Below are positions 14,395 to 24,099 of a stretch of DNA of 64,000 nucleotides, one piece after another. The notes under the pieces were generated by a model. It saw only the letters and a program-made list of their open reading frames with translations, did no database searches and was not told where the DNA came from. The translations under genes were made by a program, and so were the position numbers. This DNA comes from Amycolatopsis acididurans (GTDB lineage Bacteria; Actinomycetota; Actinomycetes; Mycobacteriales; Pseudonocardiaceae), in NCBI RefSeq assembly GCF_012328925.1, contig NZ_JAAXLS010000014.1, positions 103,359-167,358 on the forward strand. The letters are read 5' to 3'. Positions within the stretch are counted from its first letter, which is position 1. Each line of letters begins with the position of its first letter.

Positions 14395-16845
14395 TCAGGT
14401 CAGCGTGCGGGGGCGGACGGCGTTCGCGCGGTCGACCAGGTCGATCCGCTCGTCGGAGGTGTGCGCCAGGCGGGCCAGTGCGCGGTAGCAGCGCTCCAGC
14501 CCGAACCGCACGTCCCGCTCCTCCAGCGCGCAACCCAGCACCTTCGTCCGGGTCTGGTAGCCGGAGGGCGCCGTGCGCACCCAGCCGAACGCCGCCTCCA
14601 GCACCTCCGCGGACAGCCGGGTGCGCCGCTCCGCGTCGAGGCTGAGCCGTTCCAGCCGCACCCCGGCGTCCGCGAGATCGCCCTCGGACACCGAGCCGTT
14701 GCCGACCGCACGCGTCTTGATCTTGATCGCGGCGACCTGCGCTGCCACGTAGTGCGTCGACGAGGACGGCACCGACTCCAGCACCTCGACCGCACTCGTC
14801 CGCGCGCCCTGTGCGAGATAGACCCTGGCCAGGCCGAACGCGGCGCTGACGTAGGACCGGTCCGTGCGCCACACCAGCTCGTACAGGCGCGAGGCGGCGA
14901 AATGGTCGCCGACGCCCTCGGCGCTCACCGCGAGCGCGAGCTTCGGCGCGATCTCGCCGGGCAGGTCGTCGTACACGGCTTCGAACGCCATCTGCGCGAC
15001 CCGCTGCCGCCCGCCTGCCAGCTCGATCAGGCCGCGGTGCCAGTCGATCCGCCAGTCGTGCGGGTAACCGGCCCTGATCGCGAGGTACTGCGCCGCTTGC
15101 AGCTGCCGCTGCGCCTCCGCCAGCTCACCCAGCTCGATGCGCGCGCGGACGATCCGCAGCCGCACCTCGATGGACTGCCGCGGCGCACCGGCGAGCGCGT
15201 CGATCGCACCCTGCGGGTCCAGCGCCGTGGTCGTCGCGAGCACACCGGCCGCGGGGTCGCTCGTGTCGACCTGCGGGATCGGCAGACCACCCACCACATC
15301 CGTCCCGGCGGGCAGCGGAACCGGCCCGCCCGGTTCGGGCACCACGATGTCCACGCCGAAGCTGTTGGTCTCCGGACCGAACACGGTGGACGCACCGGGA
15401 CGCGGTTTTCCGGTACCCAGCGCCATGATTTCGCGCAGCACCCCGGCCAGCTGGTCGGCCATGTCCTCGGCCGCGATGAACCGTCGGTCGGCATCGGGAT
15501 GCGTGGCACGCTTGAGGAACCGGTGGTAGGAGCCGAACAGCTTGAACAGCGGCACCTCGTCCGCGCTCGGCAGCGAGTCCTTGTACTTGGTGGTGTAGCC
15601 GTTGAACTCGAAGCTCAGCACGGCCAGCGTGCGGCCGACGGTGTAGAGGTCCGACGCCACCGAAGCGCCCTGCTTGGCCAGTTCCGGCGCGCTGTAACCG
15701 GTGGTGAAGAACAGCGGGCTGGAGTAGTCGTCCATTCGCCGCACGGCGCCCATGTCGATGAGCTTGAGCTGCTCGTGCGTCTGGATCACGTTGTCCGGCT
15801 TGAGATCGCAGTAGAGCAGGTTCTGGCTGTGCAGATAGCCCAGCGCGGGCAGGATCTCCAGCCCGTACGCGATGACCTGGCCGATCGGCAGCGGCTCCGG
15901 CCTGCCCGCCTCGCGGTAGTGCTGCAGCGCGAGTTGCCGCAGCGACTGGCCGCCGACGTACTCCATCACGATGTAGCCGACCGAATGCCCGGTCGTCGGG
16001 TCCGGGTGCTGGACGAAGTTGTAGATCTTGACGATGTTCGGGTGCTCGACCTCGGCCAGGAACCTGGTCTCGTTGACCGCGGCCGCCGTCGCCGTGGGAT
16101 CGCCCGTGTCGATCAGTCCTTTGAGGACGACCCAGCGGTCGTTGACGTTGTGGTCCTGCGCGAGGTAGATCCAGCCGAGACCGCCGTAGGCCAGCGCGCC
16201 GAGCACCTCGTACTGCCCGCCGACGAGATCGCCCGGCTGGAGTTTGGGCAGGAAGGAATAGGCCGTCCCGCATTTCTCGCAGGTGCCCTCGGGCCCGGCG
16301 TCGCCGCGGCCGACCTTCGCCGAGCAGTTGCCGCAGTAGCGCTTCTCTTCCGAGACAACCGGATTGGTCAGCACCGCCGACGCCGGATCGCGGTAGGGCA
16401 CCGGCGGCACCTCGACCAGACCGGCACCGAGACGGCCGCGGCGCGAGGTGCGCCGGCCGGTGCGCCGCGACGTGCCGGGGAAAGCGCCGGATCCCGTGCC
16501 GGGACCGGTGCCTGGGCCGCTGCCCGAACCGGTTTGCCGCCCGCTGGTGCTCTCGGGCAGCACGCTTTCCGTGCCGGGGTCGGGAAGTTCGACGTTGCCG
16601 TCCGGCTGGGCGACCGGCGCCGGCGGCATGATGCTCTGGGTCGGCGGCGCCGCGGCCAGCACGCTGGTCGCCTGCGGTTCGGCCGGCATCGCGGGCGGAA
16701 CCGGCGGCGGGGTCTGGACGGGTGGCTGCTGGGGTCGCACCGGGGCGATGTACTGGGTGCGCTCGACGGGCGATTCGTCCAGCCGGCCCGAGATGGGCTC
16801 GTGTTCCGGCGCGGCGTGCCTCGGCCGGCCTGGCTCTTCGGTCAT
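14395..16845 (-). CDS. pknG: Serine/threonine protein kinase PknG
   Basis: An 816-aa soluble kinase. The first 165 residues are a Pro/Gly-rich disordered region. A rubredoxin-like metal site follows (YCGNCS near 168 and CEKCG near 189), then the kinase domain (about 205-480; VVLKGL lysine, YCDLKPDN catalytic loop, LIDMGAVRR in place of DFG) and a TPR-rich C-terminal half. In mycobacteria and corynebacteria PknG phosphorylates GarA/OdhI and so controls 2-oxoglutarate metabolism. It is the third gene of glnX-glnH-pknG, and the start lies 11 bp after glnH. The extended N-terminus is longer than in mycobacterial PknG. Confidence 0.95.
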   Translation of the reverse strand: MTEEPGRPRHAAPEHEPISGRLDESPVERTQYIAPVRPQQPPVQTPPPVPPAMPAEPQATSVLAAAPPTQSIMPPAPVAQPDGNVELPDPGTESVLPESTSGRQTGSGSGPGTGPGTGSGAFPGTSRRTGRRTSRRGRLGAGLVEVPPVPYRDPASAVLTNPVVSEEKRYCGNCSAKVGRGDAGPEGTCEKCGTAYSFLPKLQPGDLVGGQYEVLGALAYGGLGWIYLAQDHNVNDRWVVLKGLIDTGDPTATAAAVNETRFLAEVEHPNIVKIYNFVQHPDPTTGHSVGYIVMEYVGGQSLRQLALQHYREAGRPEPLPIGQVIAYGLEILPALGYLHSQNLLYCDLKPDNVIQTHEQLKLIDMGAVRRMDDYSSPLFFTTGYSAPELAKQGASVASDLYTVGRTLAVLSFEFNGYTTKYKDSLPSADEVPLFKLFGSYHRFLKRATHPDADRRFIAAEDMADQLAGVLREIMALGTGKPRPGASTVFGPETNSFGVDIVVPEPGGPVPLPAGTDVVGGLPIPQVDTSDPAAGVLATTTALDPQGAIDALAGAPRQSIEVRLRIVRARIELGELAEAQRQLQAAQYLAIRAGYPHDWRIDWHRGLIELAGGRQRVAQMAFEAVYDDLPGEIAPKLALAVSAEGVGDHFAASRLYELVWRTDRSYVSAAFGLARVYLAQGARTSAVEVLESVPSSSTHYVAAQVAAIKIKTRAVGNGSVSEGDLADAGVRLERLSLDAERRTRLSAEVLEAAFGWVRTAPSGYQTRTKVLGCALEERDVRFGLERCYRALARLAHTSDERIDLVDRANAVRPRTLT

Positions 16846-16856
16846 TCCTCAAACCC

Positions 16857-17822
16857 TCACTGGTACGAAACGCTCGGCGGCGCGGCCGGGCCGAGCACGG
16901 GCGCGATCCAGGTGTTGTAGTTCTGCTGCCAGGTGCCGTTGGAGCGCACGTTGTCCAGCACCGAGTTGACCCACCGGACCATGTCGTCCTGCCCCTTGGG
17001 GATGCCCACGCCGTAGTTCTCCTGCGTGAACCGGTCGCCCACGACCTCGAGGTTCGGGTCCTGTTTGGCCATTCCGGCGAGGATCACGTCGTCGGTGGAG
17101 ATCGCGTCGACCTGGCCCTGCTGCAACATCACGAGACAGTCCGACCAGTTGTTCACCGAAACCGGGATGGGCCGCGACGGGGCCTGCGCGATCGCGGTGA
17201 GCGAGGTGGAGGACTTGGTGGCGCACACCTTCTTCGCGCCGAGACCGGCCATGTCCTTGATGCCGGAGTTCCTCGGCACGAGCACGCGCTGGCCCGCCTG
17301 GTAGTAGGTGGAGGAGAAGTTGATGTCCTTCAGGCGCGCGCACGTGATGCTGTAGGTGCGCACCACGACGTCGACGGTGTTGTTCTTCAGCACGTTCTCG
17401 CGCTGCGACGACGGGATGGCCGTCCACTGCACGTGGCCCTGCCAGCTGCCGAACAACACGGTGGCGAGTTGTTTGACGATCTCGATGTCGAAGCCTTCGA
17501 GATTGCCGGTGGAGGGGTTGAGGAAGCCGAACAGGTAGGTGGTCTGGTCGACCCCGGCGATCAGCCGCCCGCGCTGCTTGATCTTGGCCATGGTCGAACC
17601 GGACGGGATCGCCGGATTGGGCGCGAGACTGCGGGTGTCGCAGTTGCCGGCCTGGCCGCCGCCACCGGCGCCCTCCATGCCGCCGACGTTGGCGGGCTGC
17701 GGCGCCTGGACACTGCCCACCGGCGCCGGGTCGACGGGCGTACCCGCACTGCCGCAGCCCGCGACGAGCAGTCCCACGCCCGCGACCAGAACGGCCAGAC
17801 GTTTCCGGACAGAACTTCTCAC
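16857..17822 (-). CDS. glnH: Glutamate/glutamine-binding lipoprotein GlnH
   Basis: A 321-aa lipoprotein: signal peptide VRKRLAVLVAGVGLLVAGC with lipobox VAGC, a Gly-rich linker, then a class 3 solute-binding domain (RGRLIAGVDQTTYLFGF and DVVVRTYSITCARLKDINFS). In M. tuberculosis GlnH senses Asp/Glu outside the membrane and signals through GlnX to PknG. GTG 17822 overlaps the glnX stop as GTGA, giving coupled translation. Confidence 0.93.
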   Translation of the reverse strand: MRSSVRKRLAVLVAGVGLLVAGCGSAGTPVDPAPVGSVQAPQPANVGGMEGAGGGGQAGNCDTRSLAPNPAIPSGSTMAKIKQRGRLIAGVDQTTYLFGFLNPSTGNLEGFDIEIVKQLATVLFGSWQGHVQWTAIPSSQRENVLKNNTVDVVVRTYSITCARLKDINFSSTYYQAGQRVLVPRNSGIKDMAGLGAKKVCATKSSTSLTAIAQAPSRPIPVSVNNWSDCLVMLQQGQVDAISTDDVILAGMAKQDPNLEVVGDRFTQENYGVGIPKGQDDMVRWVNSVLDNVRSNGTWQQNYNTWIAPVLGPAAPPSVSYQ

Positions 17823-19216
17823 CGGTACTCCCTCAGGCGGTCGCGGATGCCGATGGTGACGCCGCCGGCGGCGACCACGGCCAGCACCGCGACCCCCGGT
17901 GCCAGCAGGATGAGCGCGCGGTCGGCGTCGCGGGTGTCGTCGAGAAAGCTCTGCCGCCCGATGTTGATGGCGTTGACCAGCGCCTCGTCGAGCTTGCCGA
18001 ACGTCGCCGCGGACCCGTCGGCCAGTGCGGTGTCCACGGCCTTCTTGACCGCGTCGCCGTACGCGCCACCGTCGTCCATCGCGCGGATGTCCTTGTGCGT
18101 GGCCAGCCACGCGTTCGCGTTCAGTTGTGCGGCGTCGATCTGCGCGCCCGCCGCGCCGTCGAGCAGGCCGCGCGCCTCGTTGAGCAGGCCGGTGAAGATC
18201 GGTGCGAGCTGCTGGAAGTTGGTCTCGTACGCGGAGCCGTCGCCGCGGGCCACGAGCGTCATCATCTCGTCCGCGCGCGCCTGCACCGCCGCGCTGCGCG
18301 CCCGCACCAGCACGTCCACCGGGTGGCTGCCGTCGTCGTCGCCGGTGCCGACGAGCAGGCTCTGCACGGTCAGCGCGACCACGCCCCACAGCAGGATCAG
18401 CACGGTCGAGCCGGTGGCGACGACGAGGCCGACGTTGAGCAGGCGGTTGGTGCGGCGTGTCAGATAGATCTGTGTCGCGATCAGCGAACCGAGCAGCCCG
18501 AGCACCAGAATCGTGGTGAACCACGGGAAGCCGGACGCGTCGTCCTGTTCGGCGGAGAGCCGGTCGGTGTCGATGTGATAGAGGTCCGAGGCCGCGGGCA
18601 GGATCGTCGAGCGCATCAGGTTCGACGCCTCGCGCAGGTAGGAAGCGCCGACCGGGAAGCCCTGCCGGTTGTTGCTCCGCGCGCGCTCGATCAGGCCCGT
18701 GTAGACGGGCAGGTTGCGCGCGATGATGTCCACCTTGACCGCCGCGTCCGCGACTCCCTCGGAGTCCGACGCCGCCTTCGCCAGCGCCGCGCCCGCCCGC
18801 GCGATGTTCACGTCGTAGCGGGAGCGCAGTTCGGGCGGTTCGGTGCCGATGACCAGGAAAGCGTTGGCCGAGGTCGCGTCGGCGTCGGACAGTGAGCGGT
18901 AGACCTCCTGCGAGGCCGCGGTCAGCGGTTCGCGCCGGTCGATCAGGTCGTTGATCGTGTCCTTTTTGCCCTGCACGGCGATGGTGCCGACGACGCCGGT
19001 GACCAGTGCCAGCACGACCAGCCCGACACCGATCGCGGTCAGCCTGCCCGGGCTGGTGCGCACCGAGCGCAGCACTCCACGGAAGGCCGCGACCGGCAGG
19101 TCGAGCAGGCCGGCCAGGCCACTGCGGCTGGGCTCCTGTGGTGGAGGTGACAGCGGCACGGGAGGCTGGACGCCGGGACCGCCCGGCGCACCCGGCCGCG
19201 TCACGGTGCTCGTCAT
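17819..19216 (-). CDS. glnX: Transmembrane signalling protein GlnX
   Basis: A 465-aa membrane protein. After a Pro-rich cytosolic start there is a helix near residues 53-75 (IGVGLVVLALVTGVVG), a large extracytoplasmic helical domain, two central helices near 230-290 (FTTILVLGLLGSLIATQIYL and VGLVVATGSTVLILLWGVVA), another outer domain, and a last helix near 440. This is the four-helix layout of GlnX, which links GlnH binding outside to PknG inside. It is first in the operon. Confidence 0.92.
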   Translation of the reverse strand: MTSTVTRPGAPGGPGVQPPVPLSPPPQEPSRSGLAGLLDLPVAAFRGVLRSVRTSPGRLTAIGVGLVVLALVTGVVGTIAVQGKKDTINDLIDRREPLTAASQEVYRSLSDADATSANAFLVIGTEPPELRSRYDVNIARAGAALAKAASDSEGVADAAVKVDIIARNLPVYTGLIERARSNNRQGFPVGASYLREASNLMRSTILPAASDLYHIDTDRLSAEQDDASGFPWFTTILVLGLLGSLIATQIYLTRRTNRLLNVGLVVATGSTVLILLWGVVALTVQSLLVGTGDDDGSHPVDVLVRARSAAVQARADEMMTLVARGDGSAYETNFQQLAPIFTGLLNEARGLLDGAAGAQIDAAQLNANAWLATHKDIRAMDDGGAYGDAVKKAVDTALADGSAATFGKLDEALVNAINIGRQSFLDDTRDADRALILLAPGVAVLAVVAAGGVTIGIRDRLREYR

Positions 19217-19383
19217 CAGAAATCCACCCCTCGCCCAGTGCCAATGCGGGACACCCAGGAGAAGGTATCCGAGTCGACATGTGGGCCGCCATCGACTCCC
19301 ATCGGTTCCCTGGCGCTGACGTGGATCTTCGCCGGATCGCAGCAGCCGTTATTCGTTTGTGTCTCGCCGGTTTCCTGCTTGAG

Positions 19384-20475
19384 TCACTCGTTAGGGCTAG
19401 TGAATGCCTCCACCACGGAATTGGGGGACTCCATGTGCACCATGTGACCGGCGCCCTCCACGTACCGCACGTTCGCCAGCGCGGCCCCGTGCGCCGCGGG
19501 CAGCACCGCGTCCTGCCGTCCCCACACCACCCGCACCGGCACGTCCACTTTGGACATGAGCGGGGTCACGTCGAGCGGGGCCAGCAACGTGTCGAGCAAG
19601 GTGTTGAGCGCCTTGTCGACGCCGTCGAGCCGTTTGTACTTCATCAGGTCGTCGGCCAGCTGCCGGGTGGCCTGCGACGGATCGGCGAACAACGCCGTCA
19701 GGTGCGGCTTCAGTGCACGCCGTGACGACGCGGCGGCGAAACCACGCAGGTAGTCGGCGTTGACGTCCTTGCCGAAACCGGCCGGTGCCACCAGTGTCAG
19801 CGACGCGACCTTCTCCGGCGCCTTGGCCGCGACGGCGACCACGACCGCACCACCGAGGGAATGCCCGACCAGATGCGCCCGCGGGATCTCCTTCTTTGCA
19901 AGGAAACCGAGCACCGCGTTCGCCAGCGTGTCGAGCGAGCCGTCGCCGACGTCCTTGGTGGACTCGCCGTGCCCGGGCAGGTCGAGCGCGTGCACGGTGC
20001 GGCCTTCGGACAGCGGTTCCTGCACGAACAGCCAGGAGTTCTTGTCGCCGCCGTACCCGTGCACGAGCACGACCTGTTCCTCGCCCTCGCCGAGGGTGGC
20101 GTACGACAGCGTTCTGCCGTCGACCTGCACGGTGCCGGTGACCGGCCCGGCGACCTCGGCGACCGCACCGGAGTCGATCTCCTCGCGGGCCAGGCGCGCG
20201 GCCTGCTCGATCTCCTCCTCCGGCACGTCGGCGGGCGCGATCAGCGCGATCGTCCCGCCGACCGGTACGTCCTCGCCGACCCCGGCGATCACCCGCCGCA
20301 GCACGCCCTCGTCGGAGGCCTCCAGCGAGCCGGTGATCTTGTCGGTGTCGATGTCGGCGAGTTCGTCGCCGTCGGCGATCTCGTCGCCCTCGCTCGCGAT
20401 CCACTCGGTGACCTTGCCGCTGGTCATCGACAGGCCCCATTTGGGCATGACGACCTTCGCGATGCGTTCGTCCAT
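19384..20475 (-). CDS. acoC: Acetoin dehydrogenase E2-like protein (lipoyl domain plus alpha/beta hydrolase)
   Basis: A 363-aa fusion. The N-terminal lipoyl domain carries the DIDTDKITGS lysine (near residue 46). The C-terminal two thirds is an alpha/beta hydrolase (VVLVHGYGGD, nucleophile motif GHSLGGA, GHMVHME histidine). This is the usual AcoC architecture, which transfers the acetyl group from acetoin cleavage to CoA. ATG 20475 overlaps the acoB stop as TGATG. It is the last gene of acoX-acoA-acoB-acoC; no dihydrolipoamide dehydrogenase gene is linked. Confidence 0.9.
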   Translation of the reverse strand: MDERIAKVVMPKWGLSMTSGKVTEWIASEGDEIADGDELADIDTDKITGSLEASDEGVLRRVIAGVGEDVPVGGTIALIAPADVPEEEIEQAARLAREEIDSGAVAEVAGPVTGTVQVDGRTLSYATLGEGEEQVVLVHGYGGDKNSWLFVQEPLSEGRTVHALDLPGHGESTKDVGDGSLDTLANAVLGFLAKKEIPRAHLVGHSLGGAVVVAVAAKAPEKVASLTLVAPAGFGKDVNADYLRGFAAASSRRALKPHLTALFADPSQATRQLADDLMKYKRLDGVDKALNTLLDTLLAPLDVTPLMSKVDVPVRVVWGRQDAVLPAAHGAALANVRYVEGAGHMVHMESPNSVVEAFTSPNE

Positions 20476-21488
20476 CAGCGCTGCCACTCCATGACCGCCT
20501 TGGCCGCATTGACGACGCGTTGCGCGTCCGGGATGTAGAGGTCCTCCAGCGCATCGGAGAACGGCACCGGCGTGTGCGGCGCGGTGACCATCTCGATCGG
20601 TGCGCGCAACGCACCGAAGGCCTCCTTCGCCACCAGCGCGGAGATGTCGGTGGCCAGATTGCACCGCGGTGTCGCCTCGTCGACCACGACGAGCCGCCCG
20701 GTGTTCTCGACGCTTTCCAGGATCGTGTCGGTGTCCAGCGGGCTCGTCGTGCGCGGGTCGAGGATCTCCGCCTCGACCCCGGCGCTCGCCAGTTCGGCAG
20801 CGGCCGCTTCGGCGACCGAGACCATCCGGCCGATCGCGACGATCGTCACGTCGTCGCCGTCGCGCACCACGTTTGCCTCACCGAAGGGAATCGTGTAGCT
20901 GTCCTCCGGCACCTCGCCCGAGGTGTCGTACATGGCCTTGTGCTCGCAGAAGATCACCGGGTCGTTGTCCCGAATGGACTGGATCAGCAGCCCCTTCGCC
21001 TCGTACGGGCTGGACGGGACGACCACCTTCAGCCCGGGGATGTGGGTGAAGATCGGGTACAACGCCTGCGAGTGCTGCGCGGCCGCGCGCAGACCGGCGC
21101 CGTACATGGTGCGGATCACCACCGGTGTCTCGGCCTTACCACCGAACATGTAGCGGAACTTGGCCGCCTGGTTGAAGATCTGGTCGAAGCAGACGCCGAG
21201 GAAGTCGATGAACATCAGCTCGGCCACCGGCCGCATTCCGCGCGTGGCGGCGCCGATCGCGGCACCGATGAACGCCGACTCGGTGATCGGCGTGTCCAGC
21301 ACCCGGCCGGGGAAGCGGTGGTAAAGCCCTTTGGTGACACCGAGAACGCCGCCCCAGGCGTCGTCGTCACCGGGGCTGCCCGCGCCGCCCGCGTTGTCCT
21401 CGCCCATGATGATGACGGCCGGATCGCGTTCCATCTCCTGCGTGAGCGCCTCGTTGATCGCTTCGCGGTAGCTGATCGTGCGTGCCAT
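20475..21488 (-). CDS. acoB: Acetoin dehydrogenase E1 beta subunit
   Basis: A 337-aa transketolase-like beta subunit: MARTISYREAINEALTQEM start, IIMGEDNAGG, DTPITESAFIGAAIGAA near residue 65, MFIDFLGVCFDQIFNQAAK, and a C-terminal domain with ATPRCNLATDISA. With AcoA it forms the TPP-dependent E1 that cleaves acetoin to acetaldehyde and an acetyl group. It is encoded 11 bp after acoA. Confidence 0.92.
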   Translation of the reverse strand: MARTISYREAINEALTQEMERDPAVIIMGEDNAGGAGSPGDDDAWGGVLGVTKGLYHRFPGRVLDTPITESAFIGAAIGAATRGMRPVAELMFIDFLGVCFDQIFNQAAKFRYMFGGKAETPVVIRTMYGAGLRAAAQHSQALYPIFTHIPGLKVVVPSSPYEAKGLLIQSIRDNDPVIFCEHKAMYDTSGEVPEDSYTIPFGEANVVRDGDDVTIVAIGRMVSVAEAAAAELASAGVEAEILDPRTTSPLDTDTILESVENTGRLVVVDEATPRCNLATDISALVAKEAFGALRAPIEMVTAPHTPVPFSDALEDLYIPDAQRVVNAAKAVMEWQR

Positions 21489-21499
21489 GACCGTGCCTT

Positions 21500-22495
21500 T
21501 CAGTACGAGACGTAGACGTCGGTTTCGAGATCGTCGGAGGTGGGTTTGGGGGCGGCCTTGGCCTCCTCGACGGCGGCGTCGATCAGGTCGGCGACCTGCG
21601 TGTCCACGGAGTCCAAAGTGGATTCTTCGAGCTGACCGGTCTCGGTGACCCTGCCGCGGAACCGCTTGAGGCAGTCCAGCCGGTCGCGGGCGTCGGCTAC
21701 CTCGCCGGCACGGTAGGTCTGCTGGTCACCCTCGAAATGCCCGAAGTAACGGGTGAACTTGACCTCGATCAACGTCGGCCCGCCGCCTTCGCGCGCCCGG
21801 CGGATCGCCTCGCCTGCGGCCTCGTACACCGCGAAGAAGTCGAATCCGTCCACGATCACACCCGGCATCCCGAACCCGGCGGCGCGGTCGGCGATGTTGT
21901 CCGCGGCCACCGACCAGGTGGACGAGGTGGCCTCGGCGTAGCCGTTGTTCTCGGCGACGAAGACCGCGGGCAGGTTCCACACCGACGCGAGGTTCAGCGC
22001 CTCCAGCGTCGTGCCCTGGTTGCTCGCGCCGTCACCGAAGAACGCGACGCCGATGCCGCCGGTGCCCTGCTGCTTCGCGGCGAGCGCGGTGCCGCAGATC
22101 AGCGGCGGGCCACCGCCGACGATGCCGTTCGCGCCGAGCATGCCCTTGGACAGGTCGGCGATGTGCATCGAGCCGCCCTTGCCGTGGCAGGAACCGGTCT
22201 TGCGGCCGTAGATCTCGGCCATCATCGCCTTGACGTCCACCCCCTTGGCGATGCAGTGCCCGTGGCCACGGTGCGTGCTCGCGATCGAGTCGCGGTCGTC
22301 GAGGTGCATGCACACCCCGGTCGCCGATGCCTCCTCGCCCGCGTAGAGGTGCACGAAGCCCGGAATCTCACCGGTCGCGAACTCGTCGTGTACCCGCTCC
22401 TCGAAGGCGCGGATGGTGCGCATCATCCGGTAGGCGTCGAGCAGCGCGTCGGCGTCAAGGCCGGGCGCCGCCGGCGTCGGCAAGGTATCCGTCAT
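21500..22495 (-). CDS. acoA: Acetoin dehydrogenase E1 alpha subunit
   Basis: A 331-aa E1 alpha subunit with RGHGHCIAKG, GKGGSMHIAD near residue 115 and the TPP motif GDGASNQGTTLEALNLASVW followed by AENNGYAEAT. It pairs with AcoB. The 5' end overlaps the acoX gene by about 40 bp. The context (acoX upstream, a hydrolase-fused lipoyl protein downstream) supports acetoin over pyruvate as substrate. Confidence 0.92.
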   Translation of the reverse strand: MTDTLPTPAAPGLDADALLDAYRMMRTIRAFEERVHDEFATGEIPGFVHLYAGEEASATGVCMHLDDRDSIASTHRGHGHCIAKGVDVKAMMAEIYGRKTGSCHGKGGSMHIADLSKGMLGANGIVGGGPPLICGTALAAKQQGTGGIGVAFFGDGASNQGTTLEALNLASVWNLPAVFVAENNGYAEATSSTWSVAADNIADRAAGFGMPGVIVDGFDFFAVYEAAGEAIRRAREGGGPTLIEVKFTRYFGHFEGDQQTYRAGEVADARDRLDCLKRFRGRVTETGQLEESTLDSVDTQVADLIDAAVEEAKAAPKPTSDDLETDVYVSY

Positions 22496-23498
22496 CGTTG
22501 ACAGTCCTTTCTCTCGTGAACAACCCCTTCGACGCCGCTTCGGTCAAAGCGGCGGTGACGTCCACACAGCGGGGTCCGTCCAGCCGCAGCCGGACCGAGG
22601 CGCCCGCGGTGCGCTCGATCTCGCGTTCGCCGTCGACGGCGATCACTCCGCACGGTTCGAGGTCGACCCGTTCGCCGGCGGGCAGCGCGCGGCACTCGCG
22701 CACGCCGACGGGGACGACGAGGCCGGGCGCGATGGGCGCGTGCACGACCCAGCGCGCCCGCTCGGGCGGCGCGAAGCGGATCGCGACACCGTCCGGATCG
22801 TCGCGGGCGCTCGGGCACAGCTGACCGGCGACGCTGGACAGGCCGATCGCGTCCGGTTCGGCGAACGCGCAGAAGAGTTCGGTCAGCCCGCCGGGTTCCC
22901 ACAGCGCACGGGACCCGACATACGGCGAGACCGCACCGCAGACGTCCACGAGCGCGAGTTCGACCTGGTCACCCGCGGTCACTTCGAGGACGGCGGCGCG
23001 GCGGGTCGCGTCGACCTCGCCGCTCGCGACCAGGCCGGCCGCCAGCCCCGCGACGGTGGCCTCGCGCATCTGCGGGAAGGCGTTGTTGGTGCCGGTGGAC
23101 AGCGGCAGCAGGGGCACGTCCCCGCACGCGGCGGCGGCCACGCGCGCGGTGCCGTCGCCGCCGAGGCAGATGATCACGCGGGCGCCGGCGGCGATCATCC
23201 GGTGGACGGCGTTGGTGGTGTCCTGCGCGGACTCGGTCAGCGGATCCTGATCACAGAACTCGACGTCGGGCCAGGGATCGCGCCGGGTGCGCAGCGCGCG
23301 GAGGACCGCCGCGGAGATCCCGCCGAGGTCGGTGGACAGCAGCACGCGGGACACGCCGACCGAGTGCAGCGCGGTGAGCGTGCGCTGCACCATGTTGGCC
23401 TTCTCGGCGGTCGGGAACACCGACGCCTTGGCGACCAGCCGCCGGATGTCGCGTCCGGAGGCCGGGTTCGCCACGATGCCGACTGTGCTCGGTGTCAC
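22455..23498 (-). CDS. acoX: AcoX-like ATP-NAD kinase family protein
   Basis: A 347-aa protein of the ATP-NAD kinase fold: VGIVANPASGRDIRRLVAKA at the N-terminus, IICLGGDGTARVAAAACG near residue 110 (the GGDG phosphate-binding motif) and LSTGTNNAFPQ. AcoX proteins accompany acetoin dehydrogenase operons; their exact role is unsettled. GTG 23498 has GAGG close upstream. The 3' end overlaps acoA by about 40 bp, showing one transcript. Confidence 0.88.
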   Translation of the reverse strand: MTPSTVGIVANPASGRDIRRLVAKASVFPTAEKANMVQRTLTALHSVGVSRVLLSTDLGGISAAVLRALRTRRDPWPDVEFCDQDPLTESAQDTTNAVHRMIAAGARVIICLGGDGTARVAAAACGDVPLLPLSTGTNNAFPQMREATVAGLAAGLVASGEVDATRRAAVLEVTAGDQVELALVDVCGAVSPYVGSRALWEPGGLTELFCAFAEPDAIGLSSVAGQLCPSARDDPDGVAIRFAPPERARWVVHAPIAPGLVVPVGVRECRALPAGERVDLEPCGVIAVDGEREIERTAGASVRLRLDGPRCVDVTAALTEAASKGLFTRERTVNDDGYLADAGGARP

Positions 23499-23555
23499 AC
23501 CTCAATGGGACACCTCGCCGGCGCGGGACGAAAGAGTTGCACGGGGTTGCAGCAC

Positions 23556-23595
23556 GAAACCGGCCCCCGCCTCAGCTGAGACGGGGGCCGGTTTC
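23556..23595. terminator. Long palindromic hairpin upstream of acoX
   Basis: A 20-bp inverted repeat with one mismatch and no loop (GAAACCGGCCCCCG...CTCAG with its complement). It lies about 58 bp upstream of acoX and downstream of the gene-free flank of the cold-shock gene. It probably acts as a terminator. Confidence 0.65.
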
Positions 23596-23611
23596 GAAGC
23601 CTACGGCCTTT

Positions 23612-23657
23612 CCCCGGGATCCAGGGGGCTTGCCCCCTGGCGGGGGTCTGGGGGTTC
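23612..23657. repeat. Intergenic palindromic repeat, copy 3
   Basis: CCAGGGGG...CCCCCTGG (23621-23640, loop CTTG) is followed by CGGGGGTCTGGGGG. It is the same block type as near 4019 and 5620, lying just downstream of the cold-shock gene. Confidence 0.55.
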
Positions 23658-23735
23658 GACCCTCAGAAGGCTCGGTGAAGAGATACCGGCGAAGCGCCTG
23701 CGCGAGCAGGATTCGCCCAATCTCGAAGTCTTACC

Positions 23736-23939
23736 TTAGAGAACTGAGACCGAGGTGGCCTGCGGGCCCTTCTGGCCCTGGCCGATCTCGAACTGAACGC
23801 GCGCGTTCTCCTCGAGGCTGCGGAAACCGCGACCCTCGATTTCCGAGTAGTGCACGAAGACGTCGCCGCCACCGTTGTCGGGAGTGATGAAGCCGAACCC
23901 CTTCTCGGAGTTGAACCACTTCACAGTGCCCTGAACCAT
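23736..23939 (-). CDS. Cold-shock protein (CspA family)
   Basis: A 67-aa cold-shock domain protein with [12 protein letters not shown] and [17 protein letters not shown] 23939 follows GGAGAATATTTTT; the open frame upstream is not needed for the fold. The leader is A+T-rich, typical of cold-induced 5' untranslated regions. It is very similar to the protein at 9921-10124, so the two are paralogues. Confidence 0.95.
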   Translation of the reverse strand: MVQGTVKWFNSEKGFGFITPDNGGGDVFVHYSEIEGRGFRSLEENARVQFEIGQGQKGPQATSVSVL

Positions 23940-24099
23940 AAAAATATTCTCCAAATACAGCAAGCAACAGAGCACCGTTTCGATGCTCCGGGTCACTGCG
24001 AGACGGTTTGCTCTCCCGAATGGGAAACCACTACGCCCGCTAAGTCTTGCGAGCGTGGGTTTAACACGAACACAAAAGCTTGAGACCGTGACCAGTACA

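Noticed and set aside
13831..16920. Very long open frame on the plus strand opposite pknG
   Set aside because: It is a GC-rich shadow of pknG: composition is Arg/Gly/Ala-rich without domains, while the minus strand has clear kinase motifs.
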